From contig JACEVL010000991.1 in the NCBI GenBank assembly GCA_020284085.1, forward strand, positions 1-64,000: a DNA stretch of 64,000 bases, in the 5' to 3' direction. Both the position numbers and the translations under genes were made by a program. This DNA is from Aporrectodea caliginosa. Its lineage: Eukaryota > Annelida > Clitellata > Crassiclitellata > Lumbricidae. Below the pieces are notes generated by a model. The model was not told the origin of the DNA. It searched no databases and saw nothing but the letters and a program-made list of their open reading frames with translations. This document shows positions 12,094 through 23,151 of the stretch, in pieces. Each line of letters starts with the position of its first letter. Positions within the stretch are counted from its first letter, which is position 1.

Positions 12094-12565
12094 GTCAATC
12101 AATCAATCAAAGTTTATACAGCTCCCCTTCGAGATCCCTACTCAGAGGCGCTCCCGAACCATCCCATACGGGAGAAGGCAGTCTTCAACAGTTGGTGAAA
12201 CTGCAAACAGTTTGGAAGGTGTCGCAAATCTAACGGTAGAACGTTCCAGGTTGTTGGAACAACCACAGAGAAGGAACGGCTCTGCATTGTCGCATAGCGA
12301 GCGAATGGGAGCGCCAGGTCTGCATGAACAGTGCTTAGCGGCCTGTGCAAGTGGAAAGAGGGCGGCAGAGCTCACTCAGCTAGGAGGGTGCCCAGCCTGA
12401 TAAGCACGCCACACCAAGGACGCGATCCTGTATGAGATGCGCTGTGGGAAAGGAAGCCAGTGCAATACCTCATGCATTATTGAGATATGCGGTCGGTCTT
12501 ACCAAATCCGCCAATGAGTCGAGCCGCAGCCCAGTGAACCCGCTCCATATTTGTGTGAGTACGGC
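12094..12565 (-). mobile_element. CR1/L2-like LINE 3' fragment
   Basis: Minus-strand blocks AARLIGGFGKTDRIS, EVLHWLPFPQRISYRIA and TTWNVLPLDLR are the C-terminal part of a LINE reverse transcriptase ORF, with frameshifts between them. It ends with GGAGCGCCTCTGAGTAG and a (TTGA)n tail at 12094-12110. It lies about 630 bases upstream of the TRIM exon. Confidence 0.85.
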
Positions 12566-13192
12566 ATTTAGGCCTATGTACCATTGTACCAACGTCACCC
12601 ACAGACAGTTTTTTCTCTTTTGCGATGCCATCATTTAAAACGTTGTATCAAACTTTGAAGACTAAGGGCCTACATGCACGTGCAGCGAGATCGGTCTTCA
12701 TTCATTTAAATAAAAAATTCCGTTTAACACCTTTTATTGACACCAAGTGTACACATTACATGTTACAACACGCATCGATGAACAGGTATCAAAGGGCGAT
12801 CTCAGAAGGTTAAGTACCTGCTAAGTCTACCTATGTATGACATTTACCTGTCACAGTCAATCGACTTGGACTCAAGGTGTAGTGAACACGTGACGTTAAG
12901 GGTCATTAGTGGCACGGCGCATAGCAACAGTCAGAATTACATTCGTAGTCTATCAATATATAGCCTACACTGTAGTTAGTAGTAACATTTTAATTTTATA
13001 ACTTAGAATAATTAAATTAGTTCGATCGATTTAGACTGGACAAGTGTTTGTTGTTACCGGTACTGACAACGTTTACGGCTTACAGATGCGTACATGTTTG
13101 TGAGAGTACGACATTTAGAGTTCGTTCAACCTATAGGCTACCAATAGTGAAATCGAAATTGTTTTCGATTTAAGATCATTTTGAGGTAGAAA
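12566..13192. promoter_or_regulatory. Upstream region of the TRIM-VLIG gene (no motif proven)
   Basis: About 630 bases between a LINE fragment and the ATG at 13193. It should hold either the 5' UTR and promoter or the end of a 5' intron. I see no clear TATA box or initiator, and the position of the transcription start cannot be judged from sequence alone. Confidence 0.3.
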
Positions 13193-14294
13193 ATGTCTGC
13201 GATAGATTTAGACAGTGGTAACGTTAAAAAGAAAGAGCTCGACGATATGACTACATGTTGTATATGCACCGAACTCTACACCGATCCGAAAGCCTTACCG
13301 TGCATTCATACATTCTGCATGAAATGTCTGAAAGAGACTGGACTTAAAACCAACAAAGGACCTGGAGATGAAATGCCTTGCCCTATCTGTAGACGACTTT
13401 TCAAGATTCCACCAGAAGGGTTTCGTGGACTTCCTAAGAATTTCTTCATCGAGAGACTAATACAAGTGTCCAATGTTTCAGACACGTCTGCAGCACCAAG
13501 AGCGTTGTGTGATGCATGTCTGGAGGATGAGAAGGAAGAAACGGGTAAAGAAATTTCTGCAGCTGATGCATACTGTGTTGACTGCAAGCGCAAGTTGTGC
13601 GAAGAATGCTGCAGTGAACATAGAAAATTTAAATTGACAAAGAATCATAAATTAATACCAATAAATGAGCATGAAGGTGGCCAAAAAGTGACGACCGATC
13701 TACTACCAAGTGTTTGTCAACTGCATGAACAAATGGTTCTGAATGTATATTGTGCTGATTGCAAAACAGTTGTATGCGCCACTTGCTTCTTTAATGACCA
13801 TATTAATCACAAAGGTTCACATGTTGAGAAACTCGTGGATGACTTTCGGAAACAGATTGATAGCAATTGTATAGCAATAAATGAGTGCAGATCTGAAGCT
13901 GAGATTAAAAAGACAGAGCTGCTGAAGGTGAAGGAAGACATGCAAGAACGAGTTGGAACCTTACACTGTGATATAGAGAACAGTAAAGGTGAATTGAAAC
14001 AGTGTACAGATAAACATGCAGATTGTCTTCTGCAAGAACTATGTTTGACAAGACAAATCAAACTGAAAGAAATCAAAATGGCTACAGATGATATTGATAC
14101 ATATCTATCGAGTTTAGAAACATACAATTCCTACTGTCAGAATATAATGGCTAAAGGATCAGCTAGCGACATCTGTCGCACATTCTCTGACTTATCTGCC
14201 AGAGCAGTAGAGTTGCATCAGCACCGTTTTAGAAAATCAAAACTCCAAACGTTCCCAGAGGACAGCTGTGACCATTTGATTGGTGAAATTCAAG
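13193..14294 (+). CDS. TRIM-like exon: RING, two B-boxes, coiled coil (exon 1 of predicted TRIM-VLIG fusion)
   Basis: Starts at ATG 13193 (context AAAATGTC). Residues 22-66 form a C3HC4 RING finger (C22, C25, C37, H39, C42, C45, C63, C66; motif CICTELYTDPKALPCIHTFC), the class that binds ubiquitin-loaded E2 enzymes. About 105-155 is a first B-box (CDACLEDE ... YCVDCKRKLCEECC) and about 172-213 a second (CQLHEQMVLNVYCADCKTVVCATCF ... HKGS). About 215-335 is a heptad-rich coiled coil, as in TRIM proteins. No NHL, SPRY or filamin domain follows. Instead, a good donor (CAAG|GTCAGT) occurs at 14294 in phase 1. The open frame runs on to 14542, but the extra residues (IIIIIMKC, VCLLVCLHVCM) look like translated intron. 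The phase and spacing fit the giant exon at 17417, giving EIQ-G-CKSSD at the joint. The domains are certain; the splicing is inference. Confidence 0.88.
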
Positions 14295-14529
14295 GTCAGT
14301 GTGTTCATTTGTTAACAGTATCAAATCTTTACGCTGTGCTCGTTTTAAACATGCAATTTATCATAATTATTATTATGAAATGTATGGTACCCAGTGTTTG
14401 TTTGCTTGTTTGTTTGCATGTATGTATGGATAGATGCACGAATGCATGGATGGATATTGGAATTACAGTAGTCGAGCTTGGACTGAACAAAATGAGGTGG
14501 CTATTGTACACAAGATCCTGTAATCATTG

Positions 14530-14800
14530 GTCACAAAATTAATGTTCATATAGCAGGTGCGAGATAGCTGGTTGATGTGGTCTCCAAAGGTAAGGTCTTA
14601 TTCATCGAAGATGATTCCAAGATTGCGGACAGTAGAAGAGTAAGGCACGGGAGAAGTGAGATCTGTTGGGTAAGGGTCCGAAGGGTTGGCGACTACGCCA
14701 GTTAGCTTGATAAATTGCTCGCCGAGGCTAAGTATGAGGAATTATTTTTTGAAGGGTTCAGGCATAGCATGTTGGCGGTCGTCCAGGCTGATATCTAGGT
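14530..14800 (-). mobile_element. LINE reverse-transcriptase fragment in intron
   Basis: Minus strand reads YSSTVRNLGIIFDE, stop, DLTFGDHINQLSRT, a typical stretch downstream of the palm domain of CR1/L2-type reverse transcriptases. Both ends are lost. It lies just inside the predicted intron 14295-17416. Confidence 0.7.
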
Positions 14801-14804
14801 GATA

Positions 14805-14875
14805 GCACCCGTCAAAATAGCCCAGTCAAACTCGCCAACGGACAAAATAGCCCCGTCAAAATGGCCACTTATGTT
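14805..14875. repeat. Short array of GTCAAAATAGCCC-like repeats
   Basis: Three to four copies of a ~20-base motif with core GTCAAAATAGCC or GACAAAATAGCC. The style resembles the GACAAAACGGCGCA repeats of the foldback element at 22369-23151, so it may be one arm of a related element; no partner arm was found. Confidence 0.5.
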
Positions 14876-15003
14876 TTGTGTTTAAGTGTTGAAATTTGTT
14901 GTGAAAATTGACGTGATGGGCGCCTTGCCTGACTGCCAAACAGTTAAATTCGACTCCTGTAATAACTTGTGATCAGCCGGTCATGCTATGAAATTTACTT
15001 GTT

Positions 15004-15512
15004 GCCTTGTATTACTCCTTAATCTTTCCGTACCTATCATACTGCAATATCACCTGGGTTCATAAATTATCAATGCCACCTAACTCGACTCGTATACAAA
15101 AGCGCGCTATCCGCACCATCTGTAAACGCCTCTATAGGGATTGTACTCAGCCCTTGTTTGTCAGTATAGAAATACTGCCATTTAATTTGATCAATAAACT
15201 GCAGATTTGAGTATTTATGTTAAGATTTCAAACGAAACTGTTACCCGCACATTTTCATAGATTTTTTATCCCAACCTAGAAATACATGATCATTTTAATT
15301 TTTACCAGATCATGCAGTAAATATCGCACAAGTTACGCTCGCACAAATATAAGGCAGTTTTTTGTTTTGGTTCGTGGGCCTACTCTGTGGAACTCCTTGC
15401 CAACAAAGCTAACTTCCTTGCCTACTGTACACCATTTCAAAACACAGTTAAAACATTATATATTTGCTGGAATTACTGTGTGTATAATAGGGTTGTCCAA
15501 AATTAATTAGGA
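15004..15512 (+). mobile_element. LINE 3'-terminal ORF fragment
   Basis: Plus-strand blocks YYSLIFPYLSYCNITW, RIQKRAIRTICK and, after a break, RGPTLWNSLPTKLTSLP ... FKTQLKHYIF are the C-terminal region of a non-LTR reverse transcriptase ORF. It has at least one frameshift and is truncated at the 5' side. It lies in the intron of the predicted TRIM-VLIG gene, in sense orientation. Confidence 0.85.
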
Positions 15513-16516
15513 AAAATATTTTTTAGAAATATGCTGCTCCACAAGGCTGCCCTTGTTCAACGTGACTAGACGACTCTGTGTTGAAAATAATAATTGAAAG
15601 AGATCCGAGCATGTTCAGAGGTCGCTAGGTTTTGACACATTTTGCATAAATCGAAAAAATTGTGCATCTGACGCTTTAATAGCTACATTATGAAATAAAA
15701 TTAGAATCCTTGATCTCCAAGCACCATGATTCTAAATCATGAAAATAAGCTTATTTACAAATAAAAAAACTTGTTTCAAGTTCTTTGTACTAGAAAAACT
15801 TTTGTTGGATTACAGGTAATATTTTAAAATTTGCCCGCCAACTTATAAACTTAAGTTTTTCATTACAATTAGTTTCATTTACCATTGGGTTGTTCATTAT
15901 TGCTCTGTATGCTGCTAATCTAGCATGATTCGAGTATTTGTTTTATCTGTGAAGCCAGCCTTGAATATGAAATAAGCTTACCGTGCATGTCTTTTCACTT
16001 TGTGCAATAAAAGCTTATAAAATTGTATGCTACACAAACGGCAGCTATCGTGGCACTGGCATCATTCAGGAGTTCCCAACAATGTTGGCTCTTAGAGATA
16101 GATGCCTGACAAACACATTTTTAGGTCTGGACTTCCAAAAATTGGGCAATCCTGAGGAATTTCATGTTTCATTACCAAAATGGACTAACAGTTGGTGAGA
16201 CCACGAAAGCAACAATAGTCGATGCGTTGGTAATTCGGGAGATAACTAGAATCCCCGCACAGCGTGCTGATTCGGGTGTTCGCAAGCACTGGAAGTTGTA
16301 TGAGCCAAGATTTCTGCTGTTTCAAGGAGTAGCAAACGTCTGGATAGGAAATCCTTCAAACACCACACTCCGCTGGAGGCGTATATCACAAGGATATCTT
16401 TTAAACTGTTTGGTCTTCTTACAGCCTAGGGTCAAGAAAAAGGCAAAGCCTTCCTAGCGAAGCTTTCTGCTCCCTGGTCATTGGACCCTACTTTCCAGTC
16501 TTTGAAAGCTAATGAC
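15513..16516. other. Intron sequence, no feature recognised
   Basis: Part of the predicted intron 14295-17416. Short open frames at 15983-16198 and 16164-16457 have mixed composition, but I recognise no domain and no splice signals that would join them to either exon. Confidence 0.4.
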
Positions 16517-16781
16517 ATTGTATCGTATCGCATCGTATCGTATCTGGGCATTTATTAAGCGCCTCTAGCAGTAATTACTATTCAGAGGCGCTTCCAGCGT
16601 GAGCACTCCAAAGAAACAGATAAGTTTTCAAGTAACGGACCGAAGTGGACAAACCACCTCGCAGTGGCTTTGTCCGCATTTGTGGGGAAGGTTATTTCAC
16701 AGTTGCAAAGGCGCAGCGTTGATCAATGGTTGTCCTGGTCCGGGGAAGAAGAGGTCCAATCTAGCACCAGAGCGAAGGGAC

Positions 16782-16877
<96 letters not shown>

Positions 16878-17175
16878 TCATTGAGAGAGGAGATCACACA
16901 GGTACTTTGGAGCCTGGCCATGGTGAGCTCTAGAGATCATATGGAGTATATTATATTGGATACAAGCCTCAATATGGAGCCAATGCAATTTATTCGTCAT
17001 GAAAGTCGAGATATAACAGAAACGAGGGAGACATGCAATCAGTCTGGCAGCAGAGTTTAGGACTGTTTGGAGGGTTGACAGACGAACTTTAGGAAGACCT
17101 GCACATAAGGAGTTACAGTACTCAATGCGACTGCGGACGAACGCGTGAACAATAGTGGTGAAAACAGGCAAGGAG
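16517..17175 (-). mobile_element. LINE 3' fragment containing a (GA)n expansion
   Basis: Minus strand encodes HAFVRSRIEYCNSLCAGLP, LNSAARLIACLPR and KLHWLHIEACIQYNI, the reverse-transcriptase tail region. A (GA)n tract (16786-16873) interrupts the next part. The element ends with GGAAGCGCCTCTGAATAG and a (GATAC)n tail at 16517-16540. It is a distinct subfamily from the (GAAT)n-tailed copies. Confidence 0.85.
16786..16873. repeat. (GA)n microsatellite
   Basis: About 88 bases of pure GA. It produces an artificial Arg-Glu or Leu-Ser open frame. Confidence 0.98.
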
Positions 17176-17416
17176 ACTGATCAAGTAACTTAAAATGTGT
17201 ATAATATGTAAGGTTTTGGAATGACAAGTTTAAATTAAGCTCTTCAGCGCTGTGAATTTTCACAGAATGAGGAAACAATGTTCTCTATTGTTCAATCATG
17301 TGCACAACCGTGGCAGACTAATTTATTTCATTTTATTTGAAATTATTACATTTAAAAAGAAACGGTACATCTAAAGCAAGTAAGTTTGTGACGATTGTTG
17401 TGTTTATTACGTATAG

Positions 17417-20400
17417 GTTGCAAGTCAAGCGACCCAGCAACCTCTCCTTACTACGGATTTCGTCAACAAATGAAGGAACTGGTCAATGGAGAAGTGACAC
17501 TTATGTTGAAGGATGAGGCATATTCAAACATCCAGAAGATTATTGAAAGGCCTCGCATAAAGGAAGATGAAATTAACCAGTTTTGGCATCTTGCATTCCC
17601 TTACATAATACAGCGGATCAAGATGTGGAATGGTTATGTTGTAACAGCTCAAAATATAGCGGATTTGGTGATTCGGAAACAGAAGCAGAAGCAGAAAGAA
17701 GTGACAACTGACTCTAAAAGTTCAGGCTCCAGCAACAAAACACTTCAGAAAATGAAAACAAGTGAAGGTTCTGTTTTCCCAGTCTCTAGATTAGATTGCT
17801 TGACATACCTCATCAACATCGCTGACTGCATTGTAGCACACGATATATTACGAATAATGTCAAAATTCCCAATGGCCATTCCACTTATCGTTCAGGATAT
17901 TCATAAGGATGACAAGTACATTGTAACAGTCCCAATCATTCAAAATACTGTAATAAGGTGGGAATCCAATCCAGGCCAAATTGTTGAGAATTATTTGTTT
18001 TCGAGTCCATTTAGAATGGTTGCAGCGATACGACTCGGTACAAATAAAATTGGAAAGAGCGCAATACTTAATCAACTGATGAGCAAAGAGTTTCTGTTTT
18101 CTTCAAAAGGCGAAGCTGGTGGCAGACATGGTCGACCATGTACTCTCGACGGTGCTGTCGAGATAGTTTGGTTAACACAAGCGACGTGTAGTAATCCAAC
18201 TTGGAAAACCACTATGTCCGAATATTACAGAGGAAACACAGAAGAAGTATCCATTTTAGCAAACCTTCACGGAGAAGCCCTTCAGCATCAAGAGACGTTG
18301 AAATATTTGGAGAAGTACGTCTGTTCGTTCATGGTGTTTTTGATGCCAGATTTTAGTGAACAAGAATGGACTCAATTGAAACAATGTATTAAGAATGAAA
18401 ACATTGTAGAGGTACTTGTTGACCCAAAAGAAAACATAGATAACGAGAATGATATGAATATAATTCGAACCGAATCGTTGTCAAGTAATGATACCCTGGA
18501 CAAGATGAGATGCTCACTACAGGAGAGTTTCCACTTCAACACAAAGGAAGCACCTACGAGTATTGAAGAGACTAATCATTCATATAAAACACTGAGATAT
18601 GCAGAACCGTTACACTGCAAGAAATCAGAAGAAATTGTAGCAATTGTGAGGAAACATGGCTGTTTTGAAATCAAACAACTTTTGAGCATTGCTGATATTA
18701 GAAAGCATGGAATATGGGACTCCACTCTGAAGCACCTAATTATATTATCTTTGGACATATTGAGTCTTCCAACGAAGGATGCCAAAAAGCATCTAGCATA
18801 TCTGGAAGCAAATCTATCTCAAATTTCAGCAAACGAATCAATGGCAGCTCGAGCAGAAGTGAGAGAAGCCAATGAAAAGTTGCGACGCATTTTGAAGGTT
18901 CCAAACAAAACAGCAAACGGCGGAAATTCCAAAGATGGACACATGGAAGAAGATTCGAAGAAACTTCAGCAAGAATTGAAGGCAGCAATGGAAAAGTTTG
19001 ATAATATGAACTTAGGGCAGGAGCATGTCTTTAGAGCACTAGGCCATATGTATGAAAACAGTTTTGGGGTTGCAAACTTGAGTGATTTTAGAGCCGTTCG
19101 TGATCTGCCAAAACATTTTGCAGATCTACTTATTAATGGACATGCCATTGAAATGCTCAATGGCGATTCAGGTAATATACAACTGACCTGGATTCAAGCT
19201 ATTTGCGATAATGTATTAAAGATATTACCCAATTTAAAAGTTTTCGTCATCAGCATAATTGGATTGCAATCGTCGGGGAAGTCGACTTTGTTGAATGCTC
19301 TGTTTTCATGCAGATTTGCTGTTTCAGTTGGACGATGCAGTCGTGGTCTCTTCATGAGAATGGTATTTCTAGACAAAGCACTGACATGCACACACGGATA
19401 TGATGCCATAATTCTTATTGACACGGAAGGTTTGTCATCACCTGAAAAGATGAATGACCCAAAAGCAAATCAAAAGGACCGACTGATGGCAACGTACGCT
19501 ATGGGAATAAGCCATCTTACAATTGTGAACATTCTTGGCGAAGGAATGACAGAAATGACAGAGATATTGCAGATAGCAATTGTGGCAATGGCTCGTTTAA
19601 GAATCGGAGGAATAAAACCAGACATTCTCATGGTCCAGCATTTACAAGAGCGTAATGCATCTAAGATGGATCTTGCTAAAGGCCAGTTTTGTGAGACCAT
19701 AAACAAGGCATTTGTTTATAACTTATCAGCAAGAACGATGTTGAAATAGGATCAGCCTCAGCTGAATGTCTGGATGAACTGACTGCTAGAATTCACTCCG
19801 GCGATTTATTTCAGCACTTTGGTCCTTTCAAAGATGGTTCAAGTGTAAATTCTCCACCATCCGAAGGCTACCATGATGACATTGTTAGTTTGCACGAAAC
19901 AATTTTAAAACGGACAAAAGTTTCCGACAACAAAAGCTCATTTGAGCGCTGGTGTAATCACTTTGAAACCTACTGGGCATGTGTGCAACGAGAAAACTTT
20001 GCTTTGAATTTTAAAAATGTCAAGCACATTACGGACTTCTTGTATTTTGAGAAGAAGATTGCCAAAGTAAAAGAGCTACTTGACCGAGCGATTCGACATC
20101 ATAGGGAGATCTTTTCAAAGAATATAAAACAGCAAGTCAGCTCACGAATAGCTGAGAAGACACAAACGAACTCCATGCATTACCGACAAAATCTATTAGA
20201 AGATATAGAACAACAAATGCAAGTAATTCCATACTCGTGTCCAAGTAGCTGTGACGCCTGCAAGCAGTTTAACGACAGCCATTCTGCACTATTAGAAGAA
20301 TTCACCAACACCGAATGGGAAGCAGACACTAAGCGTCTTCTAGAAAGGTACAGCACCAGACTTCATGAGGTTTCAATCAAGATGCTTACACAGACGTTTG

Positions 20401-22135
20401 ATGGATCACTAGTCAGACAAGGGTGTTTTTCTGATTTTTCGGGTATAATAGCAACAGAACTAAAGGAAGCGTTGTTGAAAAGACCAAGCGGAATTTATTC
20501 ACCAGAAGAACAAAATGAAATTGTAAGAACCATTTGGAAAAATCTTCAAGATATTGCAACCGGAATGGAAAGTGGACTCAGCTTTGAGGCAAAATTCAGT
20601 CAAACTCTGCAACGCGAGTATGGTGGAATATATCCAACTGTTTTAAAGGATTTCAAAACCGAAATCACATTCGAACTTCTAGCCAATTCAAAAGCCATTA
20701 AATCTCTATGGGACATGGTCCACATGGTCCGACAACGTAACCAGAAAGTCAACCTACATTTGAACTATAAACTTAGCGAAGACCAACTCTGCAACTTAAT
20801 GAGTACAATAAACCAGTTGATCGAATCTGCGTTTAAAAGTAGATGTGTGGACTTCTGTAAAACTGGATTGGACTTCGAAGAAGGCATGGTGGTTGATATT
20901 AAAGCCTCATTTCCCAGTGCAATAAAAAGCTTTGAACATATGTTTCGTATGAATCTAAAAGATGAGTTTAAGATGAATCTTCAAATTTACGCCTTACAGC
21001 AGCTCAACAGGAAGATGATTGATCTGCAGAAACTTTGGGATAGTCAGAATAAACCAAGTGAAATCTTACAACAAAAGAATCAAGATTACATAACAGAGAT
21101 TGAAACCCGATTGAAATCTGGATTCTCGAGCGCAGGTGAAGGAGAAGTTTTGGCAACAAAATTATGGCATGCGATGAAGAAAAAGGCTATCCAAGCAGGT
21201 TATGATAAAAAAGTTCAATCGATTAAAGATGTGTCATGGACCACGAACAGCGAAAAAGTGAGATTATGCTACTTTGAGGAATTGGCAGCAGAGGTTGCAG
21301 TAGGAAAGAAGGAGAGAGCTTTACGGCACTTCCAAAATCCAAAAGTTGAAATTCAGAAATGGTACAAAGAACGAATTGACTGTTTTGATGCGATGGAGAG
21401 AGTTATGAAAATGTATAAATCTACTATGAAAACAGAATTAAACAGTTTGATACAGAAAATTTTAAGCTGCACTACAGAAATTGAAGTCAGCAAAATTGTT
21501 CAGGAACATATTAAGGCCGGCGACGATCAGTACACAGCAAACTTGATCCAAAAGATTACGATTTTGAGGCATTCAGAGAGAGTATAAAATGCAAATTACA
21601 GTTTTTCTACGAAATGGACGAAAGAGAAAATATCGTGTTTCCATTAGTTTCTGATGACTCGGAGATTATGGGCAGATTGGGATGTACTGAGCATTGTTAT
21701 TGGTGTGGAGCTTTATGCTGGGGATCTCTTGATCACCAGTTGGAGAAAGATACGTGCCCCGAAATGGAAAAACACCACTCATGTCATCAGCCATCGGGAC
21801 TCAAGGGTATAAAAGACAAATTTACAAAGATATTGAGTAGTAGAGCATGTCATAACAGACCGGACAATGGACGGGTTTGCTTTGGGGAATATGAAGACGG
21901 AGAAGGCATTCTTTGGTCAGAAGCAAAGCAAAACCATTTCACAGATTGGAAATTTGACGTACACTGCATAACTACATTTGACGAATTGATGCGCTGGTTC
22001 TTTCAAGAACTGCATCAAGATATAGCTAAGAGCAGGCAGGTGTTTCCAGCTAACAAAAAAGAGCTCGAAGAAAATAAATGCAAGAATTTGAAACTCTGTG
22101 ACATTCTGAACGTTGTGCTAAATAAAATTTATTAA
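17417..22135 (+). pseudogene. VLIG/URGCP-like large GTPase exon (copy B; exon 2 of predicted TRIM-VLIG fusion), two frameshifts
   Basis: One exon of about 4.7 kb (about 1,573 residues). The acceptor TACGTATAG ends at 17416, and the first two bases complete the split codon left by the TRIM exon. The N-terminal half has the URGCP/VLIG signature FSSPFRMVAAIRLG with a degenerate P-loop GTNKIGKS (18037-18060). The main G domain has GLQSSGKST (Walker A, 19261-19287), RCSRG and DTEG (19420-19431), as in VLIG-type dynamin-like GTPases. The C-terminus has the CTEHCYWCGALCWG Cys/His segment and ends at TAA 22133-22135. Two apparent single-base losses break the frame. One is near 19736, where reading resumes as DVEIGSASAECLDE. 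The other is near 21535, where copy A keeps KLDPKDYDFDSF. Apart from these the frame is open throughout, so it is either a very young pseudogene or has assembly errors. Vertebrate VLIGs are interferon-induced; regulation here is unknown. Confidence 0.85.
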
Positions 22136-22368
22136 CGTGAGTATTGAGATGACATCCACAGTAGTAGTCTCTTTGTGGTTGAAATCTATTGACTGCAACA
22201 GAATTGTTTCCGTATATGAAGTAGGACCGTCGTAAAAACCTCGTCAGCAACATTTAACATCTTAATATAAAGCGCTACTGATTGAAATTTCCGTTTAACT
22301 TACCGCCTGTAGGCCTACTTATTGTAGCATTTGCTCACGGCTAGAGGCCTAATTTTGATCATAAATTT

Positions 22369-23151
22369 GGTGCGCCGACAAAACGGCGCAGGACAAAACG
22401 GCGCAGACATAACGGCGCAGACAAAACGGCGCAGTAACAAAACGGCGCAGTACAAAACGGCGCAGACAAAACGGCGCAAAACTGAACTAAAGAACAATAG
22501 TTTATAGTAGTTTAATAGTAGAAGCAGCAAAAATATATAATAAACTATATTCTAGAAATAACTGAATAACTGAGAAACTTCGTCAAGTCTCCCAGTTCAT
22601 AGGGTATAGTCGTAGTTTACGTTGCTAAATTATACGATGTTGTCACTTTAACATGGAAGCTGGATTGATGAAAAAATTGTTTCCCCTAAATGGAAGTGGG
22701 GTTGATGAAAAACATTCCTGTGTTCGAAATTGAAGTTGGATTGATCGAAATAATTTGTCCGTAAATAGAAGCTAGATGGATGAAATTAAGTTGTCGATTC
22801 AATAGATGCTGGATTGATAAAAATAATTGTTGCCGTAATTAGAAGCTGCATCTATGAGAATATATCTTTGCTTAAATAAAAGTTCCATTGATGAAAAATA
22901 TTTCTTTCGTCAAATAGAAGTTTGATTGATAAAATTATTTTTTCCAATTAAATGGAAGTTGGATTGATGAAAACATTTCTCGATGAAATGGAAGCTGGAT
23001 TGATGATAGTTAGTATCATAATCTTTGTACTGCGCCGTATTGTCTGCGCCGTTTTGTCGGGGTACTTTGAATTGCGCCGTTCTGTCTGCGCCGTTTTGTC
23101 CGCGCCGTTTTGTCTGCGCCGTTTTGTCTTGCGCCGTTTTGTTACGGCGCC
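22369..23151. mobile_element. Foldback-type element with 9-bp target-site duplication
   Basis: Both arms are arrays of the ~18-bp motif GACAAAACGGCGCA. The left arm (22369-22480) reads it forward about seven times. The right arm (23028-23151) reads the reverse complement, TGCGCCGTTTTGTC. The flanking CATAAATTT is exactly repeated at 22360-22368 and 23152-23160. The corresponding place in the duplicate flank of copy A (around 1471-1480, ATAAATTTAACCGC) has no insertion, so it is a true empty site. The middle (22640-23010) is made of 38-45-bp repeats around GGAAGCTGGATTGATGAAAA. There is no transposase. A 9-bp duplication with long inverted arms fits MULE-like or FB-like foldback elements; the superfamily is inference. 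Confidence 0.9.
22650..23010. repeat. Internal 38-45-bp tandem repeats of the foldback element
   Basis: About nine diverged copies of a unit with core AAATGGAAGCTGGATTGATG followed by AAAA and a T-rich spacer. The core is well kept (GGAAGTTGGATTGATGAAAA, GGAAGCTGGATTGATGA) while the spacer varies in length and sequence. Confidence 0.85.

Noticed and set aside
14295..14542. C-terminal 80 residues of the TRIM open frame (IIIIIMKC, VCLLVCLHVCM)
   Set aside because: They begin exactly after a good splice donor and look like translated simple sequence (ATT and GTTT/GTAT repeats), so they are treated as intron.
16599..17060. Arg-Glu-rich open frames (and Leu-Ser on the other strand)
   Set aside because: Produced by the (GA)n tract inside a LINE fragment.
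17395..17416. Alternative start of the VLIG exon upstream of the acceptor (MLCLLRI)
   Set aside because: There is no ATG in that extension; the open frame simply runs into the intron end.
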